A stretch of DNA of 64,000 nucleotides, taken from Pelargonium x hortorum. Lineage: Eukaryota > Streptophyta > Magnoliopsida > Geraniales > Geraniaceae. The DNA lies in NCBI GenBank assembly GCA_036897525.1, contig JAYMTJ010000059.1:1-64000 (forward strand), written 5' to 3'. A program made the translations under genes and the position numbers. Below, one piece after another: positions 39,081 to 51,400 of this stretch. The notes under the pieces are model-generated. The model ran no database searches, was not told where the DNA came from, and saw only the letters and a program-made list of their open reading frames with translations. Numbering within the stretch: position 1 is the stretch's first letter; the number at the start of each line of letters is the position of its first letter.

Positions 39081-41000
39081 CTAAGAAAGAAATACGCTGA
39101 CTAAATCCAAGAGATATTTATTAATCCTATTAATTCTTAAGGGGTCTTCAAGTCAGGATAAAGAGTTTGATAAAAAGGGAATTGCTTGTGGTTAATTAAT
39201 AAACAAGGACTCCTCCTTAGGTTTCGTACTGCAAAGAGAAGAGAATAGGCGAAGCTCTATCGGAGGATGTGTGGCAGAGAGAGTATAGCAATAATTATTC
39301 GCTGTAAAACGCTAAATAATATGCTATAGCTGGAGTATTCCTGGAAAAAAGTGAACGCATCTGTAAGAAAATAAAAGGGATAGCGATCGGAGCTATAAAA
39401 TAAAGACTTTTTGAGGATCCACCTGAATTCTAAATGAATTGTCTGTTAGGAAGGTTTTTTTCGTAATTGAAATATATTATATACTCGTAAGAGGCCCTCG
39501 TGTGTATTAAAAAAAATGCCTCTTTACTTTCTAGGCTACCCCTAGAAAATTCTTCTAGTAATAAAGTTAATAAAAAAATCCTTTGTAATAGAAAAGACTT
39601 CGGATCTATTAGTCCCCTCCTATTCCATCTTTATATATTGGATCCTTAATAGTACAAAGTATAGAGATTTCTATAACTGAGTAAAGTAAAAGAGAATTCT
39701 AATCCCGATTTTTTTTTTAATAACTGTATTGTAAAACTAAGGCTTCAAGTGTTCCTTACCTAAATTTCCCCCTATTTCTAATCCAAGAGTTCAAATGTCT
39801 GTAATAGCGATTGGGAATAACTCAGCTTTCATCGTAAGTAGAGTAGACAGGAGCTGCTTCAAGACAAGAAAACCCTAGGAAATCCTGGTTCTACAAGCTT
39901 TATTTTATAGAGGGAATATCTTCTTAGTCTGACAGCTTTGTTAAGAAATACCAGATGCACTTTTGTAATAAAATAAACTTTATAAATTGAACTATAAAAG
40001 AAATGTTTTTCTAGATTTTTGAGAAGTAGTTCTTATTTAGCGTGAGTATTCCCACTTAATATACATGCATTGAATTTAGTTGACAAGGGTTATCCTTCTT
40101 GAGTTAGAATGATGAAGGGAAATTTGAATCAAGAACATAATTTGTCTCCTGGAATAGTAGTTTTTACAAAGCTTACCCCATTACATTAATACCCGAAATA
40201 AAGAGTACTGGTAAAATCACTCAAGCAGCCTTCTTTTATATGAATATCTTGATTTACCTACGAATGGACTTTCTAATTTCTAATATTTTTTTCTGAGGGA
40301 CGTCGTAAAACTTGTGCCGCCCTCTAGACCTTCTATATCCTTTTGAATAAATTCAAAGACAAGGAAAGCTCTGGGTCTTACTTTATTAGTGCTCCCAGTA
40401 CAGTAAAAACTTTTAACCTACTGATTAAAATAAAATAATACAACTTTAAGAAAAGGTTAGTATAACTAAGTCAGGTACCTAGAAGCATAGAAATTCTCTG
40501 CTAATTCGTAATTAGAGGGCTTCTCATGTGAGGGGGTTCTAAAGCCTTACCCTTTACCAGATCCCGAATATAAAAAGATAAAAGAAAGAAGTCGTTTTAG
40601 TTTCCAAAAAAGTGCTAAGCAAGTAGTACTCTTTTTATTCTCTTTAGTGTCGAGACAGAGCAAAGGGTCCCGTGGGTGCTAGTTATTCTTCTGAGGAAAT
40701 CCCTATAGGTAAAAGAGGGTATTCTGCACTTAAAAGTTAGTTTTTTTGGTTATATCCATATAAAGAAATTGAAAGTGTATTCTTGTAAACCAAGCAAAGA
40801 ACAGGAGGTTTCTTTTATATTAAGTAGGTCTAGACCTTTACCATATAAGGCTCCTATATAGGGAATTCTAGTGATCTGATATAGTAAGCTGGGAATCTCG
40901 ACACCCTTTATTTCCAAGTTGACTTCTACAGCCAACCAAAGCTCTAACTCTTGTTATTAATTATTTACTTAGCAACTACTAGAATATATAAGAATACTCG
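39081..41000. other. Degraded AT-rich desert
   Basis: No gene was recognised. The composition returns to TpA-rich and CpA-poor right after block 2. A weak Z-like trace (AAGGCAAG, TTATCT) sits at the left edge near 39,058. Confidence 0.5.
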
Positions 41001-42424
41001 TTTTAAAAGAGAAATTGAATTTAGAGGAATTTCAAAAAAAGAGTTACCTATACAATAGAAATTAGAACAAGTAATATATAGCTAAAGGATCATTATACTC
41101 ATTAAATGGTGAAAGAGTTAACATCTAACTAAATAAGTTAAACCGGTAAAAGTGTAAAAATGGCTATGTCTATCCTTAACGACTAAGTCTTACTAACACC
41201 CCGCATAGAAAAAGCTAATATCTAAGTGAGCTCTCACTCTAGAGGACTCAAAGGTTATATACATCTCAAGATTTTCCATACCCATCATATAAAAAGCATT
41301 GCTTATAAAGGTCATAATCTCCAATCTGCTTTTTTACACACAGGGTTTTAATCTTTCGACACTAGTTCATTCAGTCATTATCTTATTTATGAGCTATTCA
41401 CTCTAATTCCACGAGCTCTAACCGAACTATAATATGCACCTGCTAATGCTAACTAAGACTAGGTACACTTCCAACTAAGATGGTATATAATAACACCACT
41501 GAAAAAGGAAACTGATTGGAAATCCATATGTTTTCCTGGTAAAGAAGAACTCACAACAAATACAAATTCCTTTTGCTGAAACTCCTTATCTTGCTTTCAA
41601 GGATTCACTATATTCAGTTCAGTATTTACCGACAATGTCATTAGAACAAAGACAATTCTTAAACACCTTTGCTATCAGAAATGAAGAGTATCCGTTAGAG
41701 TAATCAAATAAGAGGACTTTAACCGGTAGAACAAAGCCAACAAACAACTTAGACTGTTTCTGGTTTGAATGTCTATACCAGACTTGTACCTCTTAAAAAG
41801 CCCTGGAAACCCTATTCACTATGTTTTAGAATTACTTCTCTACCAGGATCCTTATCGATAAACAACTCCCCTTTTCTTTTGTTAAACACTTTCCCTCTTT
41901 TATAAACCCGTTAAAACACGAATGAATTTACAAGTATGTCATTGGTTCGAATACTATATTAAGTGTCTGTCTAGAATCAGATCCCTTCTTTCTATACTAT
42001 AACTGTGCTTATAACTGCAGGAAGTAGCCGCACCTTTTATTTAAGCAGTGCTTTTACGTTAAGTAGTGCAAAAAGGAATTCTCCAGTGACTCCCGCCAAA
42101 GTCTAAAAAGCACCTATATTCTACCTCTCCAAGAGCCAGTCAACGTAAAGAGCTGAGTCTGCCCACCTGTCTAAGTCTTGAAATTGAAAGTACCCTTATT
42201 TCTTACTTAAGTCCTTATGCCGAGTAGAATAGTGCCCTGCCCTTTTGGTTCTAATTCTAATTCTTGGGATTGCAGGGCGCGGAGCCCAACTAATAGATTA
42301 TCTTCTCTCTAAATCCCAGCTCGAATTACATTACAGTAAGTTTATTAAGAATTCCTAAATCATAAAGAAGGTGTATTCTTTGTTTCGTTAAGCCAAACAG
42401 TTGTTAATGGAAAGCAATTGCTCT

Positions 42425-42441
42425 TTGTCTTTGGATGCTAG
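42425..42441 (+). repeat. Repeat segment W, copy 1
   Basis: TTGTCTTTGGATGCTAG matches 48,766-48,782 at 16 of 17 positions. The upstream AATTG and downstream ACTAT words are also shared, extending the similarity to roughly 40 bases with indels. Confidence 0.5.
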
Positions 42442-43975
42442 GAACTATACCTAACCGATTACAGACTTTCCGATTGTACTCTCAGTCTCTTCTCTGTGCC
42501 AGCTCGAACCGGTTGTTAATCTGTTACTCTTGAGCTAAAGTAAAAGCTGCAGTAGCTAAAGGAATTTAGGAATAGATAATAAGAAAACTAGGTCAAATAG
42601 ATCACCAGAAAGAGATTGAACTCAACCCTGAATTAGCTAAAGATGAAACAACTCAATTAAAAGATCAAGATAAAAAAAAAAGTATTCACAGAAAGACTTC
42701 TAAATAAGAAAGACCCACAAAAAAAACTTTACCAGTCTAAGGAACTACCTAATAACACTATCTCTAGCATTCCCAATCAATAGCTAGCTAGGAATAGAAA
42801 ACTAAGATGGTACATTAAGAATATACTAAGCAAACTGTGGAATAGGTGATATCTATTGTGGAAGTACAGTACCAACCTTGTATCAGTAGCAGTCTCACTA
42901 GCGGGGTCAGTCAAATAAAGAAATGGAAGTAATAACAAGAAGCTCTCAATGAACTTGAATGTTCAATAGCAAAATGAAAGACCTAATCCTAATAATAAGC
43001 AACTACTTCTCAGTCAAACTCAACTTAGCAAGTCCATGAAAGTCAGAACTATCCAAGTCCTTTCAAAATAAGGTACCCACTCTTTCTTATAACCAATCCA
43101 ACTGAACCTTAACACTAGGAACACTCTCCTGTTGTACTAAACCTTGCCCAGCTCAGAGACAGGAAAGGAATACTCAGAATCCCTTTTTTTACATACAGGT
43201 CTTGCTATTATACTTAGGAACAACTGGAAAATTAAGCTTTCTTAACTTGTTTGTTTTCTCTATATCAGCGTAGTTGAAGCACCTTTTTTACGGAATTCCA
43301 TATCAGGTTAACGCCCTTTTCTTTTGACTAGGCAATACGGACACAAATAAAGACTCAAACACATACTACGTTCTTTTCTTGCCGAAAGCTTAGGGGTCTT
43401 TTTTGTTTTATTGACGGGCTCGATTTATGCTAAATAGAGAGCTGAATTTCTTAATCAAAGAGCTGAAAACACTAATTTATAACATCATTTTCAGGAGACC
43501 TGAGAGAAAGGTATAAGCCTAGCACTTCACAATTAGAAACGGGTATTTGGGCTTTATGCACCCTCCTTTTTATGCAATACAATATCTGGGCCAGAGTACT
43601 CTGGAACTCCTCTACATTTAAGTTCCCTTTGGGATATCCCACTTCATTAGTAGACTAAAAGGTTAGTTTTATGAGACTCTAAAGCCCGGGTCTAGATTTA
43701 GTAAGCGTGTCGCTACTGGATTGGATTACCCTAAATAACGGCGACTTTCCTCTGTATAGGAATCCCTTACATTATGAATCCTAACTCTAACAAAAAAAGT
43801 TTGACAGTATTTGCCTCCCGCTCTACAGGACACTATCTTACAAAAATTTGAAAGGTACAAGCACTCCAATAGATAAAAAGGAGGATTCCCCTATTTGTAT
43901 AGAACATACTATCCCAGGGAACAGAGGAGAGGGTATATAATGGAATTCTTTGTCGGCGTACACATTACAACAACT

Positions 43976-44170
43976 CCACAGCTTGCCTACTGTCAAGTCA
44001 AAGCGAATACAATCTGTTATCTCTTTGCCTTCTATTATCCTGTTATAAGAGCTCCACTTTAGCTACAAAGAGACTCAATCCATTTCCACAATTAGAACAA
44101 TCCTCTAGTCTAGAATTCCTACACTTAAGAACTTGGTAAGACAAGAGGATTTCGAGTTTGGTCCTGAGTA
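43976..44170 (+). repeat. Repeat segment X, copy 3
   Basis: Shares CCACAGCTTGC and GAGGATTT...GTTTGGTCCT with copy 2 in the same order. Further right, near 44,228-44,280, ATCGGATT and ATCAAGATAAACT resemble the ATCGGAAT and ATCAAGATAAACT of copy 1, although the order differs from copy 2. Confidence 0.55.
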
Positions 44171-44700
44171 CATTGAATTATTCCAGTTAAACCCTTTTTT
44201 TCCTTATACTTAGATGGGATGAATTAGACATCGGATTTGTAGTTATCTCAAGCAAAGAAAATACCATCAAGATAAACTAACTAGCTTACAAAGAGATGCC
44301 TTGTTTCCATTATTATTAGTTCAATAACTCCAGTTCATGTATCTTAGTTATAACAAATCAGAGTACAGAGCTACAGCTTTCCTAGTCCTAAATCTTTCCT
44401 AGCTAGCTATCCCTCTTTGGGCAAGAACTGCTTACAAGCTACAGATTACACAAAGGAGTTAGGCTTCTTCTTGAGAAGCTTGGTACTGCAAACACCAGTT
44501 ACTGACTTTGCTCTTAGGGGATTTTCGAAAGTAATGATGGGAGTTCAACCAGTTAGTCTGTTAGAGAGTTTTCAAAGGATTTACTTTAACTCAGTACAGT
44601 AGAGATTTGGCTTTTCTAGTCCCAGACCTAAGAAATCTCTGAGCAAGTAAGGAAAACATAGTCAATATTATACCCCAACTGAGTGTACAAAATACAAGGT

Positions 44701-46220
44701 ACCTAAACTACCGATAAGTGAGATTGTAGAGAATAACCTTGGGATTATTCTATTTCATTTGTATTCCTTTTCTAAGTCTTTTGAAAACTATTTACTTAAT
44801 AAGTCTAATATCTCGAGTTTCTTCCTGAATTTGAAATGAGAGTCGCTATTAAGTTAAGGAAGAGTGAGATCAAATAAAGGCAGAATGACCTCTTTATCCC
44901 GTATTACCAATCCAGAACTATAAACTATAGAAGAACTCCTATTCACTTTCTATTTGCTTTTGTAAGACTTTATCCCTTTTAGAATATAATTGAAGTTTGA
45001 GAATCCTTAGAGTTAGTCTATTCCCAAGACCTTGTTTACGAGAAAAGGGGGTTCCTTTAGCTATAATAAGAAAGATATAGCATCTCCTAGTGGGTGGTAG
45101 GTAGCTATAAAGACAGAATTAGAAGATTATGAAAGTAAGTGTAAGACGGTGTTGGTGGTCATTAAGGTAAACTAAATAGTACTAAAGGGAGTTATCTAAG
45201 TCTTTATTTTGAGGTTTCTACAAAGTTACGGAAAGGGTCCTAGTTTCTCGGGGAAGTGCCGTCAAATAGAAAAACTTTTTAGGATACGTACTTTAGTGCT
45301 TTAACTTGCTAAGTAGGAATCCCAGATTCATGAGGTCAAGCCCTGTGTTTCAAACAGAAGGCTTTTGAATCCTAAGGAGGGTTAACGCCCAAAAAATTAA
45401 TGCAAATACTGTTGTACCTTAACTGGGTAACCTTTGGTATGCATCGAGAACTTCAGGTATATGAGCTTAGGCTGTTTTCTACATAGACAAAAAACCCAAC
45501 TTTTGGGACATGTATAAAGACTTTCCAATCATAAGGGCTCCTAATTTGTATCTTTTGCGAACTTGTAACTACTTAATTGAAGCAACTAGCGCGAACCCGG
45601 TTGTTTATGACTTAACTTTTTTTTTTGCGTAGAGCATATCATGATTAACTTACCCGGCCCCGCTTTCGGAGAGTCTATATGGTAGGTTTATCTTATACCT
45701 GCGGAGAGGTAGATTCCTGTGGATAATGGGATCCTGTTTACATATCTAATACTCTTAAATTCTATAATTCTATAAATTCTGTCAAGCTAAGGAGTTTTCG
45801 AATTGTAGCTCTTTCTGAATTTAGGTCTTTTATCTTCCTTTGAGATACTAAACTAAAGAACTCTCTAACTCTAAACCACTATTGTATTCTAATTTAGGAT
45901 TGCAGGAAAGGGATAACATAAACAGATTCTGATATTCTGGATTTTCTTTTGAGAGTAGTGTATAGGATTTCCCACTTGTAGGAAGTCACTCTATTATACT
46001 AATTCTTTGCTTTGTATAGACGGTATTCTATTTGGAAAGAGTCTCTTGATGATAGAAAGCTTGATTTCGAGTGTATAGCAAGGAGTTCTTCTACCTGGTT
46101 ATTGCCTTGACTTGAGGGAAGTGCAGCTTGTATTCTTCTGTGTTGCTTGCTCTTAGTATTTCCTTGATTGAGGATAGAAACTTCTAATTTGGAGTCCCAT
46201 TAAGGGTTATAATCTTCTTC
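44701..46220. other. Transition zone ending in a T/G-rich patch
   Basis: No gene was recognised. From about 46,030 the plus strand becomes T- and G-rich. In 46,081-46,200 I count about 2 CpA against 13 TpG, the mirror image of the A/C-rich bias in block 3. No repeat partner was found by eye for this patch. Confidence 0.45.
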
Positions 46221-47050
46221 GAGAGGATTCCTCAGACTCGTCTTCTTTCTTATTAGATTTAGGGGAATCCCAGATTTGCTATGTTGATTAAGTTAATTTT
46301 AAAACTAAGTAGTAATTTCTTTTCAAAAATGAAATGTACTGGCAAAAGTAAAGGAGGATCTACAAGAGTACGCTGGTAGTAGGAATCACTTAAATGGATA
46401 TCTCAAAAAAGCCCCTTGTGTCTCCGCCCTTAATGAAATCTAAGCGGGGATAGATACAAAAGCTCTATTTTCACGATAAAGCGCACCCCATTTTATTAGA
46501 TGTAGGAAGTTCAAACAAACCCAACAAAAGCTTTCTGGAAAACTTGAATTTCGAGCAACGGCAAATTACAAACTATCCTATTAAAAAGTGCCCTTTCTTG
46601 ATGTGTAAGTAGAATATATTACCAAGTTATAGGACTAAAATCCTTACTAGAATGGAATCTCCCAGTTAGTAAAGTCCAGTTGTAGCTATATTCTATAGCT
46701 GGATTAGAGTCTTCGATACCTATCCTATGGATAGAGACAGATTTCCTTTTAGAGAAGAGAAAACTTTAAATACAAGTTTCCAAGAGTTTTTGGGGAGAGG
46801 TTACACAAAGATGGCGGTATAGTATGTATAGGGTTGATTTTTACCAGTACTAAGTCTCTTTAAAACTCTGGCGAATTAAATCAATTTCATAATCTAATAC
46901 GACTAGCTCTTGTGCTAAAGGTCAGCTGGCACAGTAAATCTTAATTCTTTTCTTAAGGGAGGGGCTCTTTCAAGGAAAATGGAATTCCTCTTATTAATTT
47001 ACACCTTTAATCAAATTACGCTCGACAAAGCAAACTTGAAAGCAGTGATC

Positions 47051-47064
47051 TTAGGTTCGAATCG
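47051..47064 (+). other. tRNA B-box-like word
   Basis: TTAGGTTCGAATCG, identical over 14 bases to the minus strand at 30,609-30,622. TAGG and CCTA flank the loop-like stretch as a short inverted repeat. There is no complete cloverleaf. Confidence 0.3.
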
Positions 47065-48420
47065 TGCACCTATTTAATTAAGAGTTATAGCTAAACTACA
47101 TAATAAGTTAAAAAAATAAGGAAATCCTGATCCCAGGTTATGGTGTTTCTTTAGCTTTATTACATAAAGAGACCGCCGATGACTCAAGAACAGCTTTATA
47201 GTGTACTCCTCTCAACGAAAATAGAGCTGTGAATTACTTCACTAAGGTTGAAGCCATTATAGCGTAAACAGAGAGGGTACCAGCCCAAGAATTCAAATTC
47301 AATAAAGGAAAAAGCATAAAATACGAATTGAAAGGGGATCTCCTTCCCAAGCTAAACTTAGTAAAAAAAACTTGAAGTAAAGTTGTTTCCTCTCCTATTA
47401 GCTAAATAGACTCCTTTGTCTAAATTTCTTTGTAACAAATTCTTGACTACCAATGACATAAGTCTTTTTTTATAGTGCTTTTTACTGCATGTACCTATAA
47501 TTCTGATACCCAGGAGTTTCCTAGAGAAGGCTTAAAAAAATAAAGAAGCTCCGTTTCATTTACAAAGACAAGGAATAACAAAAGCACTTCAGCTCGGGGC
47601 AGTTTAAATAAAAATCCGTATTCACAAGGAAGTCTTTTATTTAGTTTAATCTTTCTGCAGCATTGACGGAGAAATTATTCTAGAATTCCTGCAATAGATG
47701 AGTAGAGTAGGGAAAAGACCCGGTGAATTGGATTTCTTTCAATCGATAAAGAGTAAAATGCAGCCAGTTCCGTACTGAAGAACAAACACTCTATTAGTCT
47801 ACCGTGCTATACCCCTTTTTTTAGCACGACATACTAGTCTAACTCCAGAGCGCAGGTTAACCACACCTTGAATCTGTAATACCTAAAAAAAACTAGAGTT
47901 TTTCCATATTTACTGCTTTAGAACATTATCTAACTTGGGATAACTTTCAAAAAACCAATCAAGACAAGTATGCTGGCCTAGATTTCTGAAGTTAAGTTCC
48001 CCTTGAAACACGAATATCGGGACTTCCTATAAGATAAATATTTTAATAAAGTCCTTGCAGGTTTTAGAGGATTCTCAAAGTATTTCTAAACTTCTTGACT
48101 AAACACATAAAAGGTAACACGAGTTCGAATTATAGCTACATCTTTCTATAAAAGTCCTTTTTTTTAGTTAGATTGTTTGGCTGTCCCTAGACTTAATATA
48201 TATACATTACTACCACAATTTTCAAGCCTTTCGTTCATACGAGTTACAAGAAAATCATTTTTTTGTATAGTTTAATAAATAAAATTGACTCTAATTTAGT
48301 TAATTCACTAGAAATTAAAGCAGAACTTAAGACTGTACTTACTTGATAAAGGGGGTCTTTATTCAGATTCGTTGCAGAAAGCCGACGACCGATTGATTAA
48401 AGTACAGAGTAGAACGGGTA

Positions 48421-48450
48421 TAATATTAATATTAATATTAATATTAATAT
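48421..48450 (+). repeat. (TAATAT)5 microsatellite
   Basis: Five perfect hexamer units with no interruption. The unit is A/T only. Confidence 0.9.
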
Positions 48451-49969
48451 AACATTGTTATTAAAAATCTGTTTTAGGTCTTGTTAGATCTCTGATAAAG
48501 AAGAAAAGAAGGGCCCTCTTTTGTATCGTAAAAGTAAAATTCATTATAAAGGTAATACTTGTCTATTGTAAGTACCTAGGTTCCAGAGAAGATGTGGTTA
48601 TTCTATTTCTGGTGGGTCTTTCCTATTTGGCGGAGTTGGTTGCTCTTTGAGAGGAACTTCCTGTGCCTGGATTGTCTTTTCAATTATGTATTCTTAGGAG
48701 GAAAGTCCTAGGAATTTATAATAGATAGTTTAGCTTTAGGAAGTACTCTCTATTAATTGTATTCCTTGTTTTTGGATGCTAGATAACGACTATTGAATGG
48801 ACTTATCCGATCTATTGTTGCTATTTGTTCTTGTAAAGCAAGGAACCTTGTCTTGTATAGTAGCAGGCAAATGAGTCAATTGAGATTCTTGTCTTTTTTG
48901 GAAACGAGCCTAAGGTATTGTGCACACTTTTATCTAAGCGAATACTCGAAATGAAATTATTAAATCCATCTAGTTGAAAGCTGTATCGATGTCCTAAGCT
49001 CTGTACTATCCTGGCTCTAAAAAATACAAATGCCTTTTCAAAAGAGTTTACCTAACTAAGTAATAATGTGTTGGTACATTGGAAGCTTTTGGAGTCCTTA
49101 TATAATATGCATATGCTTTAAAATTACTTCTATATTTTGTACTATTTGTACTTCTTTCTCTATTCACTGCCCCCCTAGTAAAAGCATAACATCAAGAAGA
49201 AAAACAAACCTTTACTAAACTCTAACCAGATACACTCTAAAGACAGCAGAACAAGGATAAATCACAACACCCTAATTGGATTTATTAACTACTTTATATA
49301 AGACTTTAACCTTTCCCAGGTTTTAGATCCCTCTGATTCCCTATAAATCTAAACTACACATTTGCAAACACTTCCTTTTATAAGGACAGAAAATCCATAT
49401 CAATTAGAACAATACCGAAACTGATTGTAAGGCTCTTTCCTTGCGTTAAAACAGGAACTACTGTACCTTTTTTGGCCCCCCCGGTTTTTTGTTATTGTAA
49501 TTGAGATTTGACTTTCCTTTATTATTAACAGTTTTTTTAGGTTCCTGCTGATAGTTAAGCAAAGATTTTCGGGAATTGGGAATATAATGAAACAGTTTTA
49601 GCGGAAGTCATTTGACTTTATGTATTTTTTAGAGCCTTTCTATTTGTGTAAAGTGTAAAGTAAGATTCTTTGTTTTCATGAAGGTTCAAATCAAAGACTG
49701 GAGATCCTTTCAAAAGGTTTCTTTTATTCCGCTACGTACTACTTCCTTGTCTTTCCTTCTTTCAAGGACCTCTCACTCTAATATACTTAGCAACTAACTT
49801 AGAATTAAACTAGAAAAAAACTTTATTGCGCATTGCAAGGGGGTCCTATTTTTAGAATTTCTACTTAGTAAAGTTATAACGAGGCTCGCCTATTTCAGTT
49901 TATTTAAGGGGTTAGTCCGAAGGAAACCGCTATGAAGTTAGAGTTACTCAGACAATAAAACTTTCAAAA

Positions 49970-50190
49970 ACAGCAGAATTTAAGAAGAAAGATCAACCCA
50001 GAAACGCGTGAACAGGGGAGACTTAGTTCTTTGTTGACAGCTAGAGCAAGCACAGAGTAATAGCTGTACCTGTCACGAGAGGGGTACTATTAACCAGAAT
50101 AGGAGAACCAAGAGCTATAGGAAGAAGAGAAGCTGCTAGCAAGCCTGTCAGAGAAAGTGCAATAGGAGGACCCAGCCTGTCAGGTAGTTA
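49970..50190 (+). other. GC-richer island with repeated AGCCTGTCAG
   Basis: This stretch is richer in G and C, and in purines, than its neighbourhood and keeps both CA and TG. AGCCTGTCAG occurs at 50,142-50,151 and again at 50,174-50,183, 32 bases apart. No RNA fold or coding family is recognised. It may be a fragment that escaped mutation or a younger insertion. Confidence 0.4.
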
Positions 50191-51133
50191 ATCTAAGATA
50201 GTGTATTTCTGTATTCCCTGTCATCTAGGTATATTAGATAGTTATTATAAGAGTATTATTCTATTAGATTATTATAGTCTAAGAGATCTTACTCTTGGCT
50301 TTAAGTTGTTTATCAGTAAAAGAGGAGTATGCCTTAGAAGTATATACAGGAATCCTTTTACCCAACGGAAGCGTAGGGAGGGTAATGCTTCTTGTCTTAA
50401 GAGTACTGTAGATAGGAACACCTCACATTATGACCAGAAAAGTTTCAATTCAACTTTTAAATTACTGAAATTTCTTTACTTTAGGTAAATCTCTAGAAAA
50501 TCTTTACTATCTGAAACCTGGAAAACATAAAATAAACGGACTTGACTTACTCAACTTCTCTAGTTTTCCTTAACCTTTGTAGGACTTGTTTCCCAGTCTT
50601 TGCTGCGCTGCTAGATAGACGTCTCTTTTGATTGAGCTATACCAGTCTTATTATAGTAGACGAATGGAGAATACACCCATAGTATAGAAGTTGGAGCTTT
50701 CTTAAGATTAGGATAGATACTCGTGTGGTGCTGTGCTACTAATAAGAAAAGAGTTCTTGTATTCTATTAGAGAGTTATAGGTATACTACTTAGTTATAAT
50801 TAGTCAGTAGTAGTGTATTAGTTGTTTTAAACTAAAGAGTTAGAATTGTATTAGGAAGGTCAATTCCCTCTTGCTTTTGTACTTATCGTTCGGGAGGAGA
50901 CAAACCCTAATCAAGAATACATCTCTATTCTATTACCGCCCGCAGAAAAAAAAACTTTAGACTAGGATAGGAGTACCCTCTACTAAACTCGGCTTAAACC
51001 CGGGTAGAATAACTTTTAACTATCACCCGAAGACCCTTACTATCAAGGTTTCAGCTCCCGTCCCGTGGTGCTTATAATATCTAACTTTCCTTTATAGAAT
51101 AAATACACCAAATTTAGGGTTACTTCGCTGTCT

Positions 51134-51360
51134 GTCCTTTACCAGTATCTCTTCTCTAGCTAATCTACAGCAAGTAAGTTCTTTACTTAATAGGTAGCTT
51201 ATTTTGGTTTAAAGGCATTCAAAGTTCAAAGAACGAGGTAATAGAAGTATTGTCTCCGGTGTTCCTTATTCTGCTTTATAGTAATGGCGTCAAGGGTTCT
51301 GATGAAGGGAACTGCATACTTGCTATAGGAAGCTCTGGGGTTTTCCACTTTATTTATAGG
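51134..51360 (+). repeat. Repeat segment Y, copy 3
   Basis: GTCCTTTACCAGTATCTCT, TAGGTAGCT and ATTTTGGTTTAAAGGCATTC appear in the same order as in copy 2 at 29,678-29,796. A TTCCTTATTCT word follows at a distance like that in copy 1. Confidence 0.65.
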
Positions 51361-51400
51361 GTTGAGTATAAAAAGAAAAAGCTTTCATAATATATATAAT

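Larger units (their letters stand above)
41001..44700. repeat. Less-eroded repeat block 3 (segments W and X)
   Basis: The least degraded large block. In 41,581-41,880 I count (CpA+TpG)/(ApC+GpT) of about 30/35 against about 19/32 in the desert at 3661-3960. It contains W at about 42,410-42,445 and X at 43,976-44,170. At 42,961-43,080 the plus strand has about 12 CpA and 2 TpG, a strong strand bias. Several frames of 45-70 codons have protein-like composition, but no catalytic motif was recognised. Probably one or more younger fossil elements, family unassigned. Confidence 0.45.
46221..48500. other. Degraded AT-rich desert
   Basis: No gene was recognised. It holds a B-box-like word at 47,051-47,064 and a hexanucleotide microsatellite at 48,421-48,450. 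The rest has the composition of the other deserts. Confidence 0.5.
48501..51400. repeat. Less-eroded repeat block 4 (segments W and Y)
   Basis: W copy 2 lies at 48,766-48,782 and Y copy 3 at 51,134-51,360. The block switches strand bias. 48,601-48,900 is T/G-rich, with TpG far above CpA, and 49,201-49,320 is A/C-rich, with about 10 CpA to 1 TpG. A GC-richer island sits at 49,970-50,190. The longest start-to-stop frame in the window (95 codons, 50,201-50,488) is here but shows no signal peptide or domain and is not called a gene. Confidence 0.5.

Noticed and set aside
42225-42300. Possible reverse-transcriptase-like motif words in block 3
   Set aside because: The resemblance is a few residues only, with no supporting catalytic motif in order, so no family was assigned.
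50201-50488. Longest start-to-stop frame, 95 codons on the plus strand, as a possible small secreted protein
   Set aside because: No signal peptide, no domain and no coding context. A frame of this length is expected about once or twice by chance at this composition.
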